DNA of 64,000 nt from assembly GCA_947448525.1 (NCBI GenBank), contig CANFNV010000001.1:62001-126000 (forward strand). The letters are read 5' to 3'. The notes beneath the pieces were generated by a model, which had not been told where the DNA came from, ran no database searches, and saw only the letters and a list, made by a program, of their open reading frames with translations. The DNA comes from Flavobacteriaceae bacterium (GTDB lineage Bacteria > Bacteroidota > Bacteroidia > Flavobacteriales > Flavobacteriaceae). This document shows, in pieces, positions 52,647 through 61,514 of this stretch; position 1 is the first letter of the stretch; every line of letters starts with the position of its first letter. The translations under genes were made by a program, and so were the position numbers.

Positions 52647-53990
52647 TCATTCTTCTTTCTTAATCACTTTCCTAGCCACTTCAATCTTAAACTTCTTCCC
52701 TTTCATTTTTTCATCACGAATGTTGGCAAGAAATTCTTTTACTTTTTTTGATTTTACGGCGGCAAATGAAATAAAATCTTTTACTTCAATCAAACCTAAA
52801 TCGCCCTTTTCTAGTTTTCCTTTTTGGGAAAAGAAACCTACAATATCAATTTTGTTCAACTTGTTTTTCTTACCACCACTAACATAAATCGTTTGAAAAT
52901 CAGGTGCTTTTGGCAATGTTATTGAATTCTCTATATTTAAAACTGGCATTTTATAATCTAGATACTCCATTTTTTTCTCACTTTCGTGAGCCACAATATA
53001 AGCCGTTCCAGATGCTAACATACGGGCCGTTCGACCGTTTCTATGAGTAAATTCATCTTCTTTCAAAGGTAGATGATAATGAATCACGTGCTTCATTTCG
53101 GGGATATCCAATCCACGAGCTGCTAAATCAGTCGTAATTAAATAACTTACACTTCCATTTCTAAACTGAATCAGCGCCCGTTCACGCTCGTCTTGATCCA
53201 TACCACCATGGTAATACGTCGAATAAATCCCTTTTTCGTTTAGTGTATCACTTATTCTTTCGGCGGCTTCACGATGGTTGCAAAAGATAATTGCGGCTTC
53301 CGATTTAAAAGAACAAAGCAAATGGAACAACGAATTGATTTTATCTTTTTCTTTAGAAACTACCATTTTTAAAGAAAGATTGGAGTTTTCGTCCTCGCTC
53401 AAAATAAAATCTAAAATTGTTGGATTAACTACTCTAGTATATTTCGGAATTTCAATATCAGAAGTTGCTGAAACCAATACCCGTTTATTCAAATTATTCA
53501 ATCTTGCAATGATAAATGACATTTGCTCATGAAAACCCAATTGCAATGATTTATCAAATTCATCTAAAACTAAGGTTTGAATGTTATTTGTTGAAAAAGT
53601 TCCTCTATCGATATGATCAGCAATTCTGCCAGGAGTTCCAATTAAAATAGCGGGTGGATTGGATAAATTTTTGATTTCCGTTTCAATGGAATGTCCGCCA
53701 TAACAAACATTTACTTTGTAATCGGTTCCCATTTTTTTCCAAACTTGTTCAATTTGCAAACCTAATTCACGTGACGGAACTAAAATTAAACATTGAACGT
53801 CTTTACAATCCACTTGCAACATTTTAAATATTGGAAGTAAAAAAGCTAAAGTTTTACCAGAACCAGTTGGAGATAATAATAAAATATTAGTGTCATTCAA
53901 AATAGCATCTTGAGCTATTTCTTGCATTTCATTTAAGCTTTCTATACCTAAATTTAAAAGTAAATTGGTAGAATGTGGATTTGTATACAT
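52647..53990 (-). CDS. DEAD-box RNA helicase, DbpA-like
   Basis: A 447-residue RNA helicase. Motif I is SPTGSGKT (40-47), motif II reads DEFD (143-146) instead of DEAD, motif III is SATSD, and motifs V and VI are LAARGLDIPE and HRNGRTARM. The C-terminal 75 residues (from about 370: IYVSGGKKNKLNKIDIVGFFSQKGKL) are a DbpA-type RNA-binding domain, which in E. coli binds 23S rRNA helix 92. It has a leaderless-type promoter layout (TACCTTTG, 4 nt, ATG). The role is probably 50S assembly. Confidence 0.93.
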   Translation of the reverse strand: MYTNPHSTNLLLNLGIESLNEMQEIAQDAILNDTNILLLSPTGSGKTLAFLLPIFKMLQVDCKDVQCLILVPSRELGLQIEQVWKKMGTDYKVNVCYGGHSIETEIKNLSNPPAILIGTPGRIADHIDRGTFSTNNIQTLVLDEFDKSLQLGFHEQMSFIIARLNNLNKRVLVSATSDIEIPKYTRVVNPTILDFILSEDENSNLSLKMVVSKEKDKINSLFHLLCSFKSEAAIIFCNHREAAERISDTLNEKGIYSTYYHGGMDQDERERALIQFRNGSVSYLITTDLAARGLDIPEMKHVIHYHLPLKEDEFTHRNGRTARMLASGTAYIVAHESEKKMEYLDYKMPVLNIENSITLPKAPDFQTIYVSGGKKNKLNKIDIVGFFSQKGKLEKGDLGLIEVKDFISFAAVKSKKVKEFLANIRDEKMKGKKFKIEVARKVIKKEE

Positions 53991-53994
53991 TTTG

Positions 53995-54002
53995 CAAAGG
54001 TA
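53995..54002 (-). promoter_or_regulatory. -7 element of the DbpA-like gene, leaderless layout
   Basis: The minus strand reads TACCTTTG, exactly 4 nt before the ATG at 53990, which predicts a start point at or next to the A of the start codon. No TTG is found at 17-20 nt upstream. Confidence 0.5.
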
Positions 54003-54058
54003 ATTGCAATTAGGATTTAAAAATTACGAATTATGATTTTTAATATTTTCAAATACTA

Positions 54059-54667
54059 TTACTTAGAATGAAGACAACTCTCTTCTATAAACAACAACTT
54101 GATGTTCTCATACGAATTGTTTAAAGCTTGTTTGATTTCTTCCGGATTTAACCAAGTTACTTTTTCAATTCCTTCATTAGCTTGTGGAATAAGTTCGCCT
54201 TCAAAATCGGTTTTCATTTCAAACCAATGTGTAATTTTTAATCTATATACACCATTTCTTTTAAAAACATGGTAGGTTTTTTGAAGTTTATTAGTGATTT
54301 CAAGATTTCCTACACCGGTTTCTTCTTCCACTTCTCTTTTGGAACAATCTTCAATTGCCTCATCTTTACCGCAACCTCCTTTAGGTAAATCCCATTTTCC
54401 GTTTCTAAAAATGAATAAAACTTCTCCTTTTTTATTGTAAACCAATCCGCCGCCAGCTTTTTTTACAGGAATTTTTTCTTTTACTTTTTTAAGAATTTCT
54501 TTTTCATCAGGATAATACAAATAAGCTTTCTTAATCTTATTGTTGAACATTTTAACAATAAGTTGCTCAATATCTACACTTTCAAGTAAGAACAATTGGA
54601 AGTCGGTTTCCTTTGAGACTTCATTTGTCAAAAAAAGTGGTTTGTCGTTCACAAAAACTTTATACAT
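54059..54667 (-). CDS. NUDIX hydrolase
   Basis: A 202-residue protein. The first 65 residues form an N-terminal extension; the NUDIX box runs from about Gly97 to Val119 (G-x5-E-x7-REVEEETGV), with PKGG just before it. The substrate is not known; Bacteroidota relatives are of the ADP-ribose / NTP type. Its start codon lies within the pyrE promoter, and the pyrE start is 8 nt away on the other strand. It is intact, in contrast to the NUDIX remnant at 28.1-28.5 kb. Confidence 0.9.
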   Translation of the reverse strand: MYKVFVNDKPLFLTNEVSKETDFQLFLLESVDIEQLIVKMFNNKIKKAYLYYPDEKEILKKVKEKIPVKKAGGGLVYNKKGEVLFIFRNGKWDLPKGGCGKDEAIEDCSKREVEEETGVGNLEITNKLQKTYHVFKRNGVYRLKITHWFEMKTDFEGELIPQANEGIEKVTWLNPEEIKQALNNSYENIKLLFIEESCLHSK

Positions 54668-54670
54668 TTG
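54642..54670 (+). promoter_or_regulatory. pyrE promoter, leaderless layout
   Basis: TTG (54642-54644), 18 nt, TACATTTG (54663-54670), then 4 nt and the pyrE ATG at 54675. It overlaps the first codons of the divergent NUDIX gene, so the two genes share their start region. Confidence 0.65.
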
Positions 54671-54674
54671 TAGT

Positions 54675-55316
54675 ATGATTTTTAATAAAGAAACAGCCGA
54701 AAAAACAGCCGAATTGCTTTTACAAATAAATGCAATTAAATTGAATCCGTCAAATCCTTTTAAATGGGCATCAGGATGGAATTCTCCAATATACTGTGAT
54801 AACCGATTAACACTTTCATTTCCAGCGATTAGAAATTACATACGTGATGAATTTTCTAAACAAATTGAAGAAATTTATGGAAAACCCGATGTAATTGCAG
54901 GAGTAGCAACAGGCGCAATAGGTATTGGTATTCTCGTTGCAGAGGAACTTGGACTCCCATTTGTATATGTAAGACCCGAACCAAAAAAGCATGGTAGACA
55001 AAATCAGGTAGAAGGTTTTTTACAAAAAGGACAGAATGTTGTGGTTGTTGAAGATTTGATTTCTACTGGAAATAGTAGTTTACTTGCTGTTGAAGCTTTA
55101 ATGGAAGCCGGAGCCAATGTAAAAGGAATGTTGGCAATTTTCTCATACGGATTTGATATTGCCGATGAAAATTTCAAAAAAGCAAATGTAAATTTGAATA
55201 CATTAAGCAACTATGAACATCTTTTAGAATTGGCAGTAGAAAAACAATACATCACAGAAGAAGAACAAACTACCTTGCAAGAATGGAGAAAAAGTCCTTC
55301 TACTTGGAAAGTATAA
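54675..55316 (+). CDS. pyrE: orotate phosphoribosyltransferase
   Basis: PyrE joins orotate and PRPP to give OMP in pyrimidine synthesis. The 213-residue protein starts at 54675 (MIFNKETAEKTAELLLQ); the longer frame from 54540 runs through the divergent NUDIX gene and is rejected. SGWNSPIYCDNR is the orotate-binding start, GVATGAIGIG and YVRPEPKKHG follow, and the PRPP motif is VVVVEDLISTG (about 119-129). It is followed by an SRPBCC gene after a 70-nt gap. Confidence 0.96.
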   Translation: MIFNKETAEKTAELLLQINAIKLNPSNPFKWASGWNSPIYCDNRLTLSFPAIRNYIRDEFSKQIEEIYGKPDVIAGVATGAIGIGILVAEELGLPFVYVRPEPKKHGRQNQVEGFLQKGQNVVVVEDLISTGNSSLLAVEALMEAGANVKGMLAIFSYGFDIADENFKKANVNLNTLSNYEHLLELAVEKQYITEEEQTTLQEWRKSPSTWKV

Positions 55317-55387
55317 ATAATAGAAACGAGAATATAGAGTACAGAAAATAGATGGATTCTATTTATTCTATTTTCTATTCTCTAAAA

Positions 55388-55789
55388 ATGAAAAACATGA
55401 ACCTTGAAAGTCCAAAAGTAACCGTTGAAAAATCAGCTGAATATTTGTTTAAGCAATTATCTGAAGTTAAGAATTTTGAAAAACTAATGCCCGAAAATAT
55501 TGCCAAATTTGAAGTGCTTGGGGATGATATTTTTAATTTTGGATTATCTGGTATGCCTGAAATTAAATTGAGAATGAAAGAAGGAATTCCAAATTCGAAA
55601 GTAGTTATGAATGCTGCAAGTGAAAAGCTCCCTTTTTCATTAATTGCGAACATTGATTACATTTCAGAAAATTCTAGCGAAGTGAAATTAGATTTTGAAG
55701 GTGATTTTAACCCTATGATGGCAATGATGATTAAAGGACCGATTTCTAAATTTCTAGAAACATTGGCAAGTAATATGTACAAACTTTAA
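55388..55789 (+). CDS. SRPBCC family protein
   Basis: A 133-residue protein (start at 55388; 55397 is also possible, and an upstream ATG at 55352 adds 12 less conserved residues). It is a small SRPBCC / CoxG-like ligand-binding fold: VTVEKSAEYLFKQLSEVKNFEKLMPENI at the start, then SSEVKLDFEGDFNPMMAMMIKGPISKFLETLASNM at the end. In Flavobacteriaceae it lies between pyrE and birA, as here. The ligand is unknown. A strong terminator follows it. Confidence 0.8.
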   Translation: MKNMNLESPKVTVEKSAEYLFKQLSEVKNFEKLMPENIAKFEVLGDDIFNFGLSGMPEIKLRMKEGIPNSKVVMNAASEKLPFSLIANIDYISENSSEVKLDFEGDFNPMMAMMIKGPISKFLETLASNMYKL

Positions 55790-55806
55790 TACCACCAATT
55801 GAAAAT

Positions 55807-55846
55807 GGATTTTTGAAATTAGACTTAAAAATCCTTTTTTTTTTTT
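55807..55846 (+). terminator. terminator of pyrE-SRPBCC transcript
   Basis: GGATTTTT (55807-55814) pairs with AAAAATCC (55827-55834), 12-nt loop, followed by twelve T. The T run touches the stop codon of the convergent birA gene. Confidence 0.85.
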
Positions 55847-56576
55847 AATAAAGCATTTGAATTTCTTTAATACCAAAAGTTTTCACTGAATCATCTTCAA
55901 GAACCACTTGTAATTTTCCATCCTTAGTTACAAGTTGAATAATACCCATAAAGCGATTTTTATCAGCATCTTCAAATGGCATTGGAACGTTTAATTTGAA
56001 TATATATTTGTGAAATTCTTTCCATAATTTTTCTTCTTGATTGGAAAGTATCAAGCTACAATTCTTTTTTATTTGAAAAACAATCCTATTTAAAATAGTG
56101 TCTAAATTAAATTCTTTTTGCATTACAACAAATAGTGAAGATGCTTTAGGTAAATTCTCAAATTTTTTTTGGTTTACATTTAAACCAATTCCAACAACAG
56201 ATTCTATTTTACTGTCCGATTTAATACTGTTTTCTATCAAAATACCACATATTTTATTTGTGTCTGACAGAATGTCGTTAGGCCATTTTATAGTTAATTT
56301 AGGCAACTTAAATTCTTCTAAAACTTGAACAACAGATAATGACACAGCAACATTCAAGTGAAATATTTCATCTACATTACTTAAAATATCGCTAACCAAA
56401 AGACTCATAATTAGATTTTTACCTGTTTCAGATTTCCAAGTCGCTCCCATCTGACCTTTTCCATTAGTTTGATTTTCAGCAACCACGGCAGTGAAGTTTT
56501 CAACGACTTGATTCTTTGATAGTTCTTTCAAAAAATCATTCGTAGAATCAATGGCATCGAGTTTGATTATGTTCAT
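55845..56576 (-). CDS. birA: biotin-[acetyl-CoA-carboxylase] ligase
   Basis: BirA activates biotin with ATP and attaches it to the carboxyl carrier protein. At 243 residues it is a group I ligase without the N-terminal HTH of E. coli BirA, so it should not act as a repressor. Motifs: DSTNDFLKEL, the adenylate-binding NGKGQMGATWKSETGKNLIMSLL (about 38-60), IKWPNDILSDTNKICGILIE (about 98-117) and GIGLNVNQ. It is divergent from rsfS. Confidence 0.94.
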   Translation of the reverse strand: MNIIKLDAIDSTNDFLKELSKNQVVENFTAVVAENQTNGKGQMGATWKSETGKNLIMSLLVSDILSNVDEIFHLNVAVSLSVVQVLEEFKLPKLTIKWPNDILSDTNKICGILIENSIKSDSKIESVVGIGLNVNQKKFENLPKASSLFVVMQKEFNLDTILNRIVFQIKKNCSLILSNQEEKLWKEFHKYIFKLNVPMPFEDADKNRFMGIIQLVTKDGKLQVVLEDDSVKTFGIKEIQMLY

Positions 56577-56642
56577 TGAAATTATTTTTATAAAACAGTA
56601 TTTAAACTTATGTTAAGCATCAAAAATAATGACAAATTTTGA

Positions 56643-56650
56643 TACCTTTG
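56643..56650 (+). promoter_or_regulatory. -7 element of rsfS-ftsH
   Basis: TACCTTTG lies 18 nt before the rsfS ATG at 56669; no TTG is found at the usual spacing. Confidence 0.45.
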
Positions 56651-56668
56651 TAAATTATATAAAATTAG

Positions 56669-57040
56669 ATGATAAAAAAAACAGTTAGTACAGATGTTTT
56701 GTTAACAAACATTATTAAAGGAATAGAAGAAGTTAAGGGAAATGATATTGAAATACTTGATTTAAGAGCAATAGAAACAGCCGTTTGTGATTATTTTGTA
56801 ATATGCAATGGTACTTCAAATACCCAAGTTAACGCTATTGTTAACTCTGTTCAAAAAACAGTTTCAAAAGAACTAAAAGACAAACCTTGGCATATTGAGG
56901 GAACAGACAACGCCGAATGGGTACTTATGGATTATGTAAGTATTGTTGTTCATGTCTTCCAAAAAGAAATTAGAGAATACTACAATATTGAAGGCCTTTG
57001 GGGCGATGCAAAAATCACATCATTAGTAAATAAAAATTAA
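56669..57040 (+). CDS. rsfS: ribosome silencing factor RsfS
   Basis: RsfS binds L14 of the 50S subunit and blocks subunit joining when nutrients fall. The 123-residue protein has the DUF143 core: DILDLRAIETAVCDYFVICNGTSNTQV (about 29-55), KDKPWHIEGTDNAEWVLMDYVSIVVHVF (about 71-98) and a C-terminal IEGLWGDA. The ftsH gene follows after 15 nt in the same operon. Confidence 0.95.
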   Translation: MIKKTVSTDVLLTNIIKGIEEVKGNDIEILDLRAIETAVCDYFVICNGTSNTQVNAIVNSVQKTVSKELKDKPWHIEGTDNAEWVLMDYVSIVVHVFQKEIREYYNIEGLWGDAKITSLVNKN

Positions 57041-57055
57041 TAGCACTATAAAATA

Positions 57056-58984
57056 ATGTCAGAGAACAAAAAACCAAGTGGTTTAAAATTTAGTCCGTGG
57101 TGGATTTCAGGAGCTGTAATATTTATGCTTATTTTACTAAACATTTTTAATAGTAATACTTCACTTGATCCTGCAGTAATATCTTCTGCCAAATTAACTC
57201 AATTAATCAATAACGGTCAAATTGACAAAGTAATTATTTTTAATAAAACTCATGCAGAAGCATACTTAACAGCTGTTGCAATGAAAGATAAAGCAAATAA
57301 AAAAGTTACGAAAGACCCATTATTTGGCGGAGTTAATAAAGGTCCGCATTATACTACTGAGATTGCAGATGCTCAAAACTTTGAAAAAGAATTAGCAAAA
57401 GCTGTTCAAGAAAACAAACTTAAAGACTACGATTTTAAAGTCAAAGACGATTGGTCAGGTTTGATTTTTCAAATTCTTCCTTTTGTTGTAATAATTGGAA
57501 TTTGGTTGTATTTAATGCGAAGAATGTCTGGAGGCGCTGGAGGTGGTGGAGGTCAAATCTTCAATATTGGTAAGTCTAGAGCAAAATTATTTGATGAAAA
57601 ATCGGAAGTTAAAACCACTTTTAAAGACGTTGCCGGATTAGAAGGGGCCAAAGAAGAAGTGCAAGAAATTGTAGAATTTCTAAAAAATCCTGAAAAGTAT
57701 ACGGTTTTAGGAGGTAAAATTCCGAAAGGGGCTCTTTTAGTTGGTCCACCGGGAACAGGAAAAACATTATTAGCAAAAGCTGTTGCAGGGGAAGCTAAAG
57801 TCCCTTTCTTCTCTTTATCAGGCTCTGATTTTGTTGAAATGTTTGTAGGCGTTGGAGCTTCACGAGTTAGGGATTTGTTTAAGCAAGCGAAAGAAAAATC
57901 ACCTTCAATCATTTTTATTGACGAAATTGATGCCGTTGGGCGTGCTAGAGGAAAAAATAATATGTCTGGAGGAAATGATGAACGAGAAAACACATTAAAT
58001 CAATTACTTACTGAAATGGACGGCTTCGGAACAAATACACACGTAATTGTAATTGCTGCAACCAATAGAGCCGATGTTTTAGACAAAGCTTTAATGCGTG
58101 CTGGTCGTTTTGATAGACAAATTTATGTTGACCTACCAGACATTCGCGAAAGAAAAGAAATTTTTGAAGTACACTTAACGCCCCTTAAAAAAGTAGAAGG
58201 TTTAGATACTGATTTCTTAGCAAAACAAACACCAGGTTTTTCCGGTGCTGATATTGCCAATGTATGTAACGAAGCTGCCTTAATTGCAGCACGCAATAAC
58301 AAAACCGCTGTTGACAAACAAGATTTTCTTGATGCTGTAGACAGAATTGTTGGTGGATTAGAAAAGAAAAATAAAATTGTTACACCCTCTGAAAAAAGAG
58401 CTATTGCGGTTCATGAAGCAGGTCATGCAACAGTGAGTTGGATGCTAGAACACGCTGCACCACTTATTAAAGTTACTATAGTGCCTAGAGGGCAAAGTTT
58501 GGGTGCGGCTTGGTATTTACCAGAAGAGCGATTAATTGTTAGACCCAACCAAATGCTTGACGAAATGTGTGCCACTATGGGGGGTCGAGCTGCTGAAAAA
58601 GTAATTTTTGATACTATTTCAACAGGAGCATTATCCGATTTGGAAAAAGTGACAAAACAAGCTCGTGCGATGGTTACTATTTATGGTTTGAATGAAAAAC
58701 TTGGTAATGTAACTTATTATGATTCATCTGGACAAGGCGAGTATAATTTCAACAAGCCCTATTCGGAAGAAACAGCAATTACAATTGACAAAGAAATCTC
58801 ACTTTTAATTGAAGGTCAATACCTAAGAGCAATTGAAATTCTTAATGAAAATAAAGATAAATTGCTGCAATTGGCCGATATTTTAATTGAAAAAGAGGTC
58901 ATTTTTAAAGATGATTTGGAGAGTATATTTGGAGTACGACCTTTTCAAAAAGATATTGACGAAAGAAAAGAATTTAGCGAATAA
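57056..58984 (+). CDS. ftsH: ATP-dependent zinc metalloprotease FtsH
   Basis: FtsH is the membrane AAA+ protease that removes damaged or unassembled membrane proteins and some regulators. The 642 residues include two membrane helices (about 15-31 and 135-153) around a periplasmic domain and a Gly-rich linker. The AAA domain has Walker A GPPGTGKT (230-237) and Walker [10 protein letters not shown] (287-295), and the zinc motif is HEAGH (453-457). The length is normal. It is downstream of rsfS; a 19-bp perfect stem terminator ends the transcript. Confidence 0.98.
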   Translation: MSENKKPSGLKFSPWWISGAVIFMLILLNIFNSNTSLDPAVISSAKLTQLINNGQIDKVIIFNKTHAEAYLTAVAMKDKANKKVTKDPLFGGVNKGPHYTTEIADAQNFEKELAKAVQENKLKDYDFKVKDDWSGLIFQILPFVVIIGIWLYLMRRMSGGAGGGGGQIFNIGKSRAKLFDEKSEVKTTFKDVAGLEGAKEEVQEIVEFLKNPEKYTVLGGKIPKGALLVGPPGTGKTLLAKAVAGEAKVPFFSLSGSDFVEMFVGVGASRVRDLFKQAKEKSPSIIFIDEIDAVGRARGKNNMSGGNDERENTLNQLLTEMDGFGTNTHVIVIAATNRADVLDKALMRAGRFDRQIYVDLPDIRERKEIFEVHLTPLKKVEGLDTDFLAKQTPGFSGADIANVCNEAALIAARNNKTAVDKQDFLDAVDRIVGGLEKKNKIVTPSEKRAIAVHEAGHATVSWMLEHAAPLIKVTIVPRGQSLGAAWYLPEERLIVRPNQMLDEMCATMGGRAAEKVIFDTISTGALSDLEKVTKQARAMVTIYGLNEKLGNVTYYDSSGQGEYNFNKPYSEETAITIDKEISLLIEGQYLRAIEILNENKDKLLQLADILIEKEVIFKDDLESIFGVRPFQKDIDERKEFSE

Positions 58985-59006
58985 AACTTCATAAATAATA
59001 AAATAT

Positions 59007-59049
59007 AAAAAATCTTAATTCAAAAAATGCTTTTGAATTAAGATTTTTT
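59007..59049 (+). terminator. strong terminator after ftsH
   Basis: A perfect 19-bp inverted repeat (59007-59025 and 59031-59049, 5-nt loop; arm core AATCTTAATTC) runs into a T tract. The tract runs directly into TATCTTTG (59050-59057), a -7 match for the next operon. Confidence 0.9.
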
Positions 59050-59057
59050 TATCTTTG
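59050..59057 (+). promoter_or_regulatory. -7 element of the LUD-cdsA-psd operon
   Basis: TATCTTTG, 40 nt before the LUD ATG, directly abuts the ftsH terminator. No TTG with 17-20 nt spacing is visible; the terminator arm occupies that position. Confidence 0.4.
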
Positions 59058-59097
59058 AAGGTTTTCAAATTAGTAATAAAGAATTTTATACAATTAT

Positions 59098-59697
59098 ATG
59101 AGTCTTTTTAGAAAAATATTTGGTACAGGCAATGATGCATCCGATGAGGAAAACCAAAGTGAATATAACACCCCCAAACCTTCAAATCTTCCAGTTGATG
59201 ACTTATTTACCTTTAATTTTAAAAAAAATGGTGGTAAATTTATTTATTGTGAAAACCTAAAAGAAGTTAAAGAACAATTTGAAAATATCCTTGAAGAAAA
59301 TGATTGGTTTGAAAGTAACGTATTGTGTTTCGAAACTAAATTGTTTCATCTACTTGATGAAAACAAATTAATTTACACCGATAATTCTGAACCAAAGTTC
59401 TTTTTTGCAAGTTGCGAAAATTTAATTGCTGATGAAGGATCTGTGCTTTTTTCATCAAATCAAATTAGACATAAAAAACCTAATGAACTTCCAGATAATA
59501 TCGTAATTCTAGCAACTACGAGTCAAATTTTAGAATCCAAAAGCGATGGTTTACGAACTATCAAAAAGAAATACGACAAAGATTATCCAACCAACATCAC
59601 TACTATAAAATATTTTGAAAAAGTACAAGACGAAGATTTCTTGACTTACGGTAGTTGTGCTAAAAATCTTTATTTGTTGCTTCTTGAAGATTTATAA
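59098..59697 (+). CDS. LUD domain protein
   Basis: A 199-residue protein with a LUD-like fold: FFFASCENLIADEGSVLFSSNQIRHKKPNELP (about 101-132) and VILATTSQILESKSDGLRTIKKKY are typical of the LUD (LutC/LutB) superfamily. The first 40 residues are polar and less conserved. The relation to lactate use is doubtful, as no lutA or lutB lies nearby. It is the first gene of the cdsA-psd operon, with a 1-nt gap to cdsA. Confidence 0.8.
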   Translation: MSLFRKIFGTGNDASDEENQSEYNTPKPSNLPVDDLFTFNFKKNGGKFIYCENLKEVKEQFENILEENDWFESNVLCFETKLFHLLDENKLIYTDNSEPKFFFASCENLIADEGSVLFSSNQIRHKKPNELPDNIVILATTSQILESKSDGLRTIKKKYDKDYPTNITTIKYFEKVQDEDFLTYGSCAKNLYLLLLEDL

Positions 59698-59698
59698 A

Positions 59699-60589
59699 AT
59701 GAATGAAACATTAAAGCGAGCAATTTCAGGTGCAATTTATATAGTACTATTATTAGCTTCTATTTTATTTTCAACTGAAAGTTTTTATCTTTTATTTGGA
59801 ATTTTCTTATTCATTTCTATTTATGAATTTTGTAATTTAATCCAAATAAATAAGGTTTTTCCTATACTATTTGGGACATTGCTATATTCTTCAATAGCAT
59901 TAATAAGTTCTTACAAAAAAGAAACAAGTGATTTTTTTATTAAGAACTTAAACTTAAACCTTAATCTAGACATAGACATAAACAAAACTACTATTATTTT
60001 ATTAGCAATTACGCTTGTTGTATCAATAAAATGTGTGATATTTTTATTTTATGATACGATTCAAAAAATTAGCCCTTCGTCAAAGTATTTATATGTATTG
60101 GGTTATATTATTTTACCATTTATATTTATAACCAAAATATCTTTTGGAATAAAAAATTACAATCCGAAGATCATAATCGGTTTATTTATTTTAATTTGGA
60201 CCAATGATACATTTGCTTATATTGTTGGGAAATCAATTGGAAAACATAAATTATTTGAACGGATTTCACCAAAAAAAACTATTGAAGGTTTCTTTGGCGG
60301 AATTCTATTTGCAGTTGTAGCGGGTTATCTAATATCTAAATATTACATTCAAGCAAGTCCAAAATTTAGTGAAAAATCAATCTTGATTTGGTGCGTAATA
60401 GCTTTAATAGTTGGCGTAATAGGAACTATTGGCGACTTAATCGAATCAAAATTTAAAAGAATTGCTGGAGTTAAAGACAGCGGGAAAATAATGCCTGGAC
60501 ACGGAGGCATCTTAGATCGATTAGATAGTGTTATATTTGTAGCGCCATTTGTGTTTTTATTTTATAAAATTTTAGATTATGTTCGTTAA
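59699..60589 (+). CDS. cdsA: phosphatidate cytidylyltransferase
   Basis: CdsA forms CDP-diacylglycerol from phosphatidate and CTP in the inner membrane. The start at 59699 (MNETLKRAISG) lies 1 nt after the LUD stop; a frame from 59657 would overlap it. The 296-residue protein has many membrane helices and the C-terminal signature SKFKRIAGVKDSGKIMPGHG followed by GILDRLDS, which is diagnostic. The psd gene starts within the last 11 nt. Confidence 0.95.
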   Translation: MNETLKRAISGAIYIVLLLASILFSTESFYLLFGIFLFISIYEFCNLIQINKVFPILFGTLLYSSIALISSYKKETSDFFIKNLNLNLNLDIDINKTTIILLAITLVVSIKCVIFLFYDTIQKISPSSKYLYVLGYIILPFIFITKISFGIKNYNPKIIIGLFILIWTNDTFAYIVGKSIGKHKLFERISPKKTIEGFFGGILFAVVAGYLISKYYIQASPKFSEKSILIWCVIALIVGVIGTIGDLIESKFKRIAGVKDSGKIMPGHGGILDRLDSVIFVAPFVFLFYKILDYVR

Positions 60590-61238
60590 TTTCCATAAAG
60601 AAGGTTCAAAAATTATTTTTATTTCATTAGCCATATTTGTAGTATTGCTATTACTATCTCAATCAGTATTTACTACTATTTGGATTTTAAAAACAGTACA
60701 AGTATTCTTACTTCTATTTTTAATCATTATTTTACAATTTTTCAGAAACCCAAATAGACATTTGGAGATAAATGATTACAACGTTACAGCTCCAGTCGAT
60801 GGAAAAGTAGTTGTGATTGAAGAAGTTTTTGAACCTGAATATTTTAAAGATAAGCGTTTACAAGTTTCAATTTTCATGTCGCCTATAAATGTGCATGTAA
60901 CTCGATACGCAACAAGCGGAATAGTGAAATATAGCAAATATCATCCAGGGAAATACTTGGTAGCTTGGCATCCAAAAGCCAGTACCGAAAACGAAAGAAC
61001 TACAGTTGTTATAGAAAATAGAATTTTTGGTGAAATTATGTACCGTCAAATTGCAGGTGCTTTGGCAAAAAGAATTATAAATTATGCCGAAGAAGAAATG
61101 CAAGTGCGCCAAGGAGATGATGCTGGATTTATAAAATTTGGTTCTAGAGTAGATTTATACTTCCCTTTAGGAACAAAAATAAATGTAAAATTGAACCAAA
61201 AAGCAATTGGCAACAGGACAATTATTGCAACAAAATAA
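60579..61238 (+). CDS. psd: phosphatidylserine decarboxylase family protein
   Basis: This enzyme decarboxylates phosphatidylserine to phosphatidylethanolamine. The 219-residue proenzyme has two N-terminal helices (about 12-50), NVTAPVDGKVVVIEE (68-82), FMSPINVHVTRYATSG and the self-cleavage site FGSRVD (Gly188-Ser189), where Ser becomes the pyruvoyl group. It is of the short Psd type. The upstream cdsA overlaps by 11 nt, and the ACBP gene starts immediately after its stop. Confidence 0.93.
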   Translation: MFVNFHKEGSKIIFISLAIFVVLLLLSQSVFTTIWILKTVQVFLLLFLIIILQFFRNPNRHLEINDYNVTAPVDGKVVVIEEVFEPEYFKDKRLQVSIFMSPINVHVTRYATSGIVKYSKYHPGKYLVAWHPKASTENERTTVVIENRIFGEIMYRQIAGALAKRIINYAEEEMQVRQGDDAGFIKFGSRVDLYFPLGTKINVKLNQKAIGNRTIIATK

Positions 61239-61511
61239 ATGCTGGAAAAAGATTTAGATACCCGCTTTGAAGAAGCTGTTGAAATTGCAAATACGATGAC
61301 TCAAGCCGAGTTACCTCAAGATGTTCAACTGCGGCTTTATGCTTTGTATAAACAATCAACTCACGGCACCATTGACAATCGAATTTACCCCGTTTATGAT
61401 TTAAGAAATGCTTTTAAAATGAATGCATGGATGCAAATTAGTCATCTCACTCAAGACGAATGTAAAGAATTGTATGTTGAAGCTATTACATCTATAGCAA
61501 ATAAGAAATAG
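61239..61511 (+). CDS. acyl-CoA-binding protein
   Basis: A 90-residue four-helix protein of the ACBP family: LDTRFEEAVEIANTM at the start, LRLYALYKQSTHGTID (about 29-44, the YxLYKQxTxG signature) and FKMNAWMQISHLTQDEC. It binds long-chain acyl-CoA in the cytoplasm and would buffer the acyl pool. It begins directly after the psd stop codon and lies in the same operon as cdsA and psd, which fits a role in lipid supply. Confidence 0.9.
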   Translation: MLEKDLDTRFEEAVEIANTMTQAELPQDVQLRLYALYKQSTHGTIDNRIYPVYDLRNAFKMNAWMQISHLTQDECKELYVEAITSIANKK

Positions 61512-61514
61512 ATT

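Noticed and set aside
54540..54674. Longer pyrE frame
   Set aside because: The 45 extra codons run through the divergent NUDIX gene and are not like PyrE; the promoter lies in them.
59098..59697. Lactate utilisation function for the LUD protein
   Set aside because: No lutA or lutB neighbours and no Fe-S cluster motif; only the domain is supported.
59657..59698. Longer cdsA start overlapping the LUD gene
   Set aside because: The extra residues overlap the 3' end of the preceding gene and do not match CdsA; the ATG one base after the LUD stop is better.
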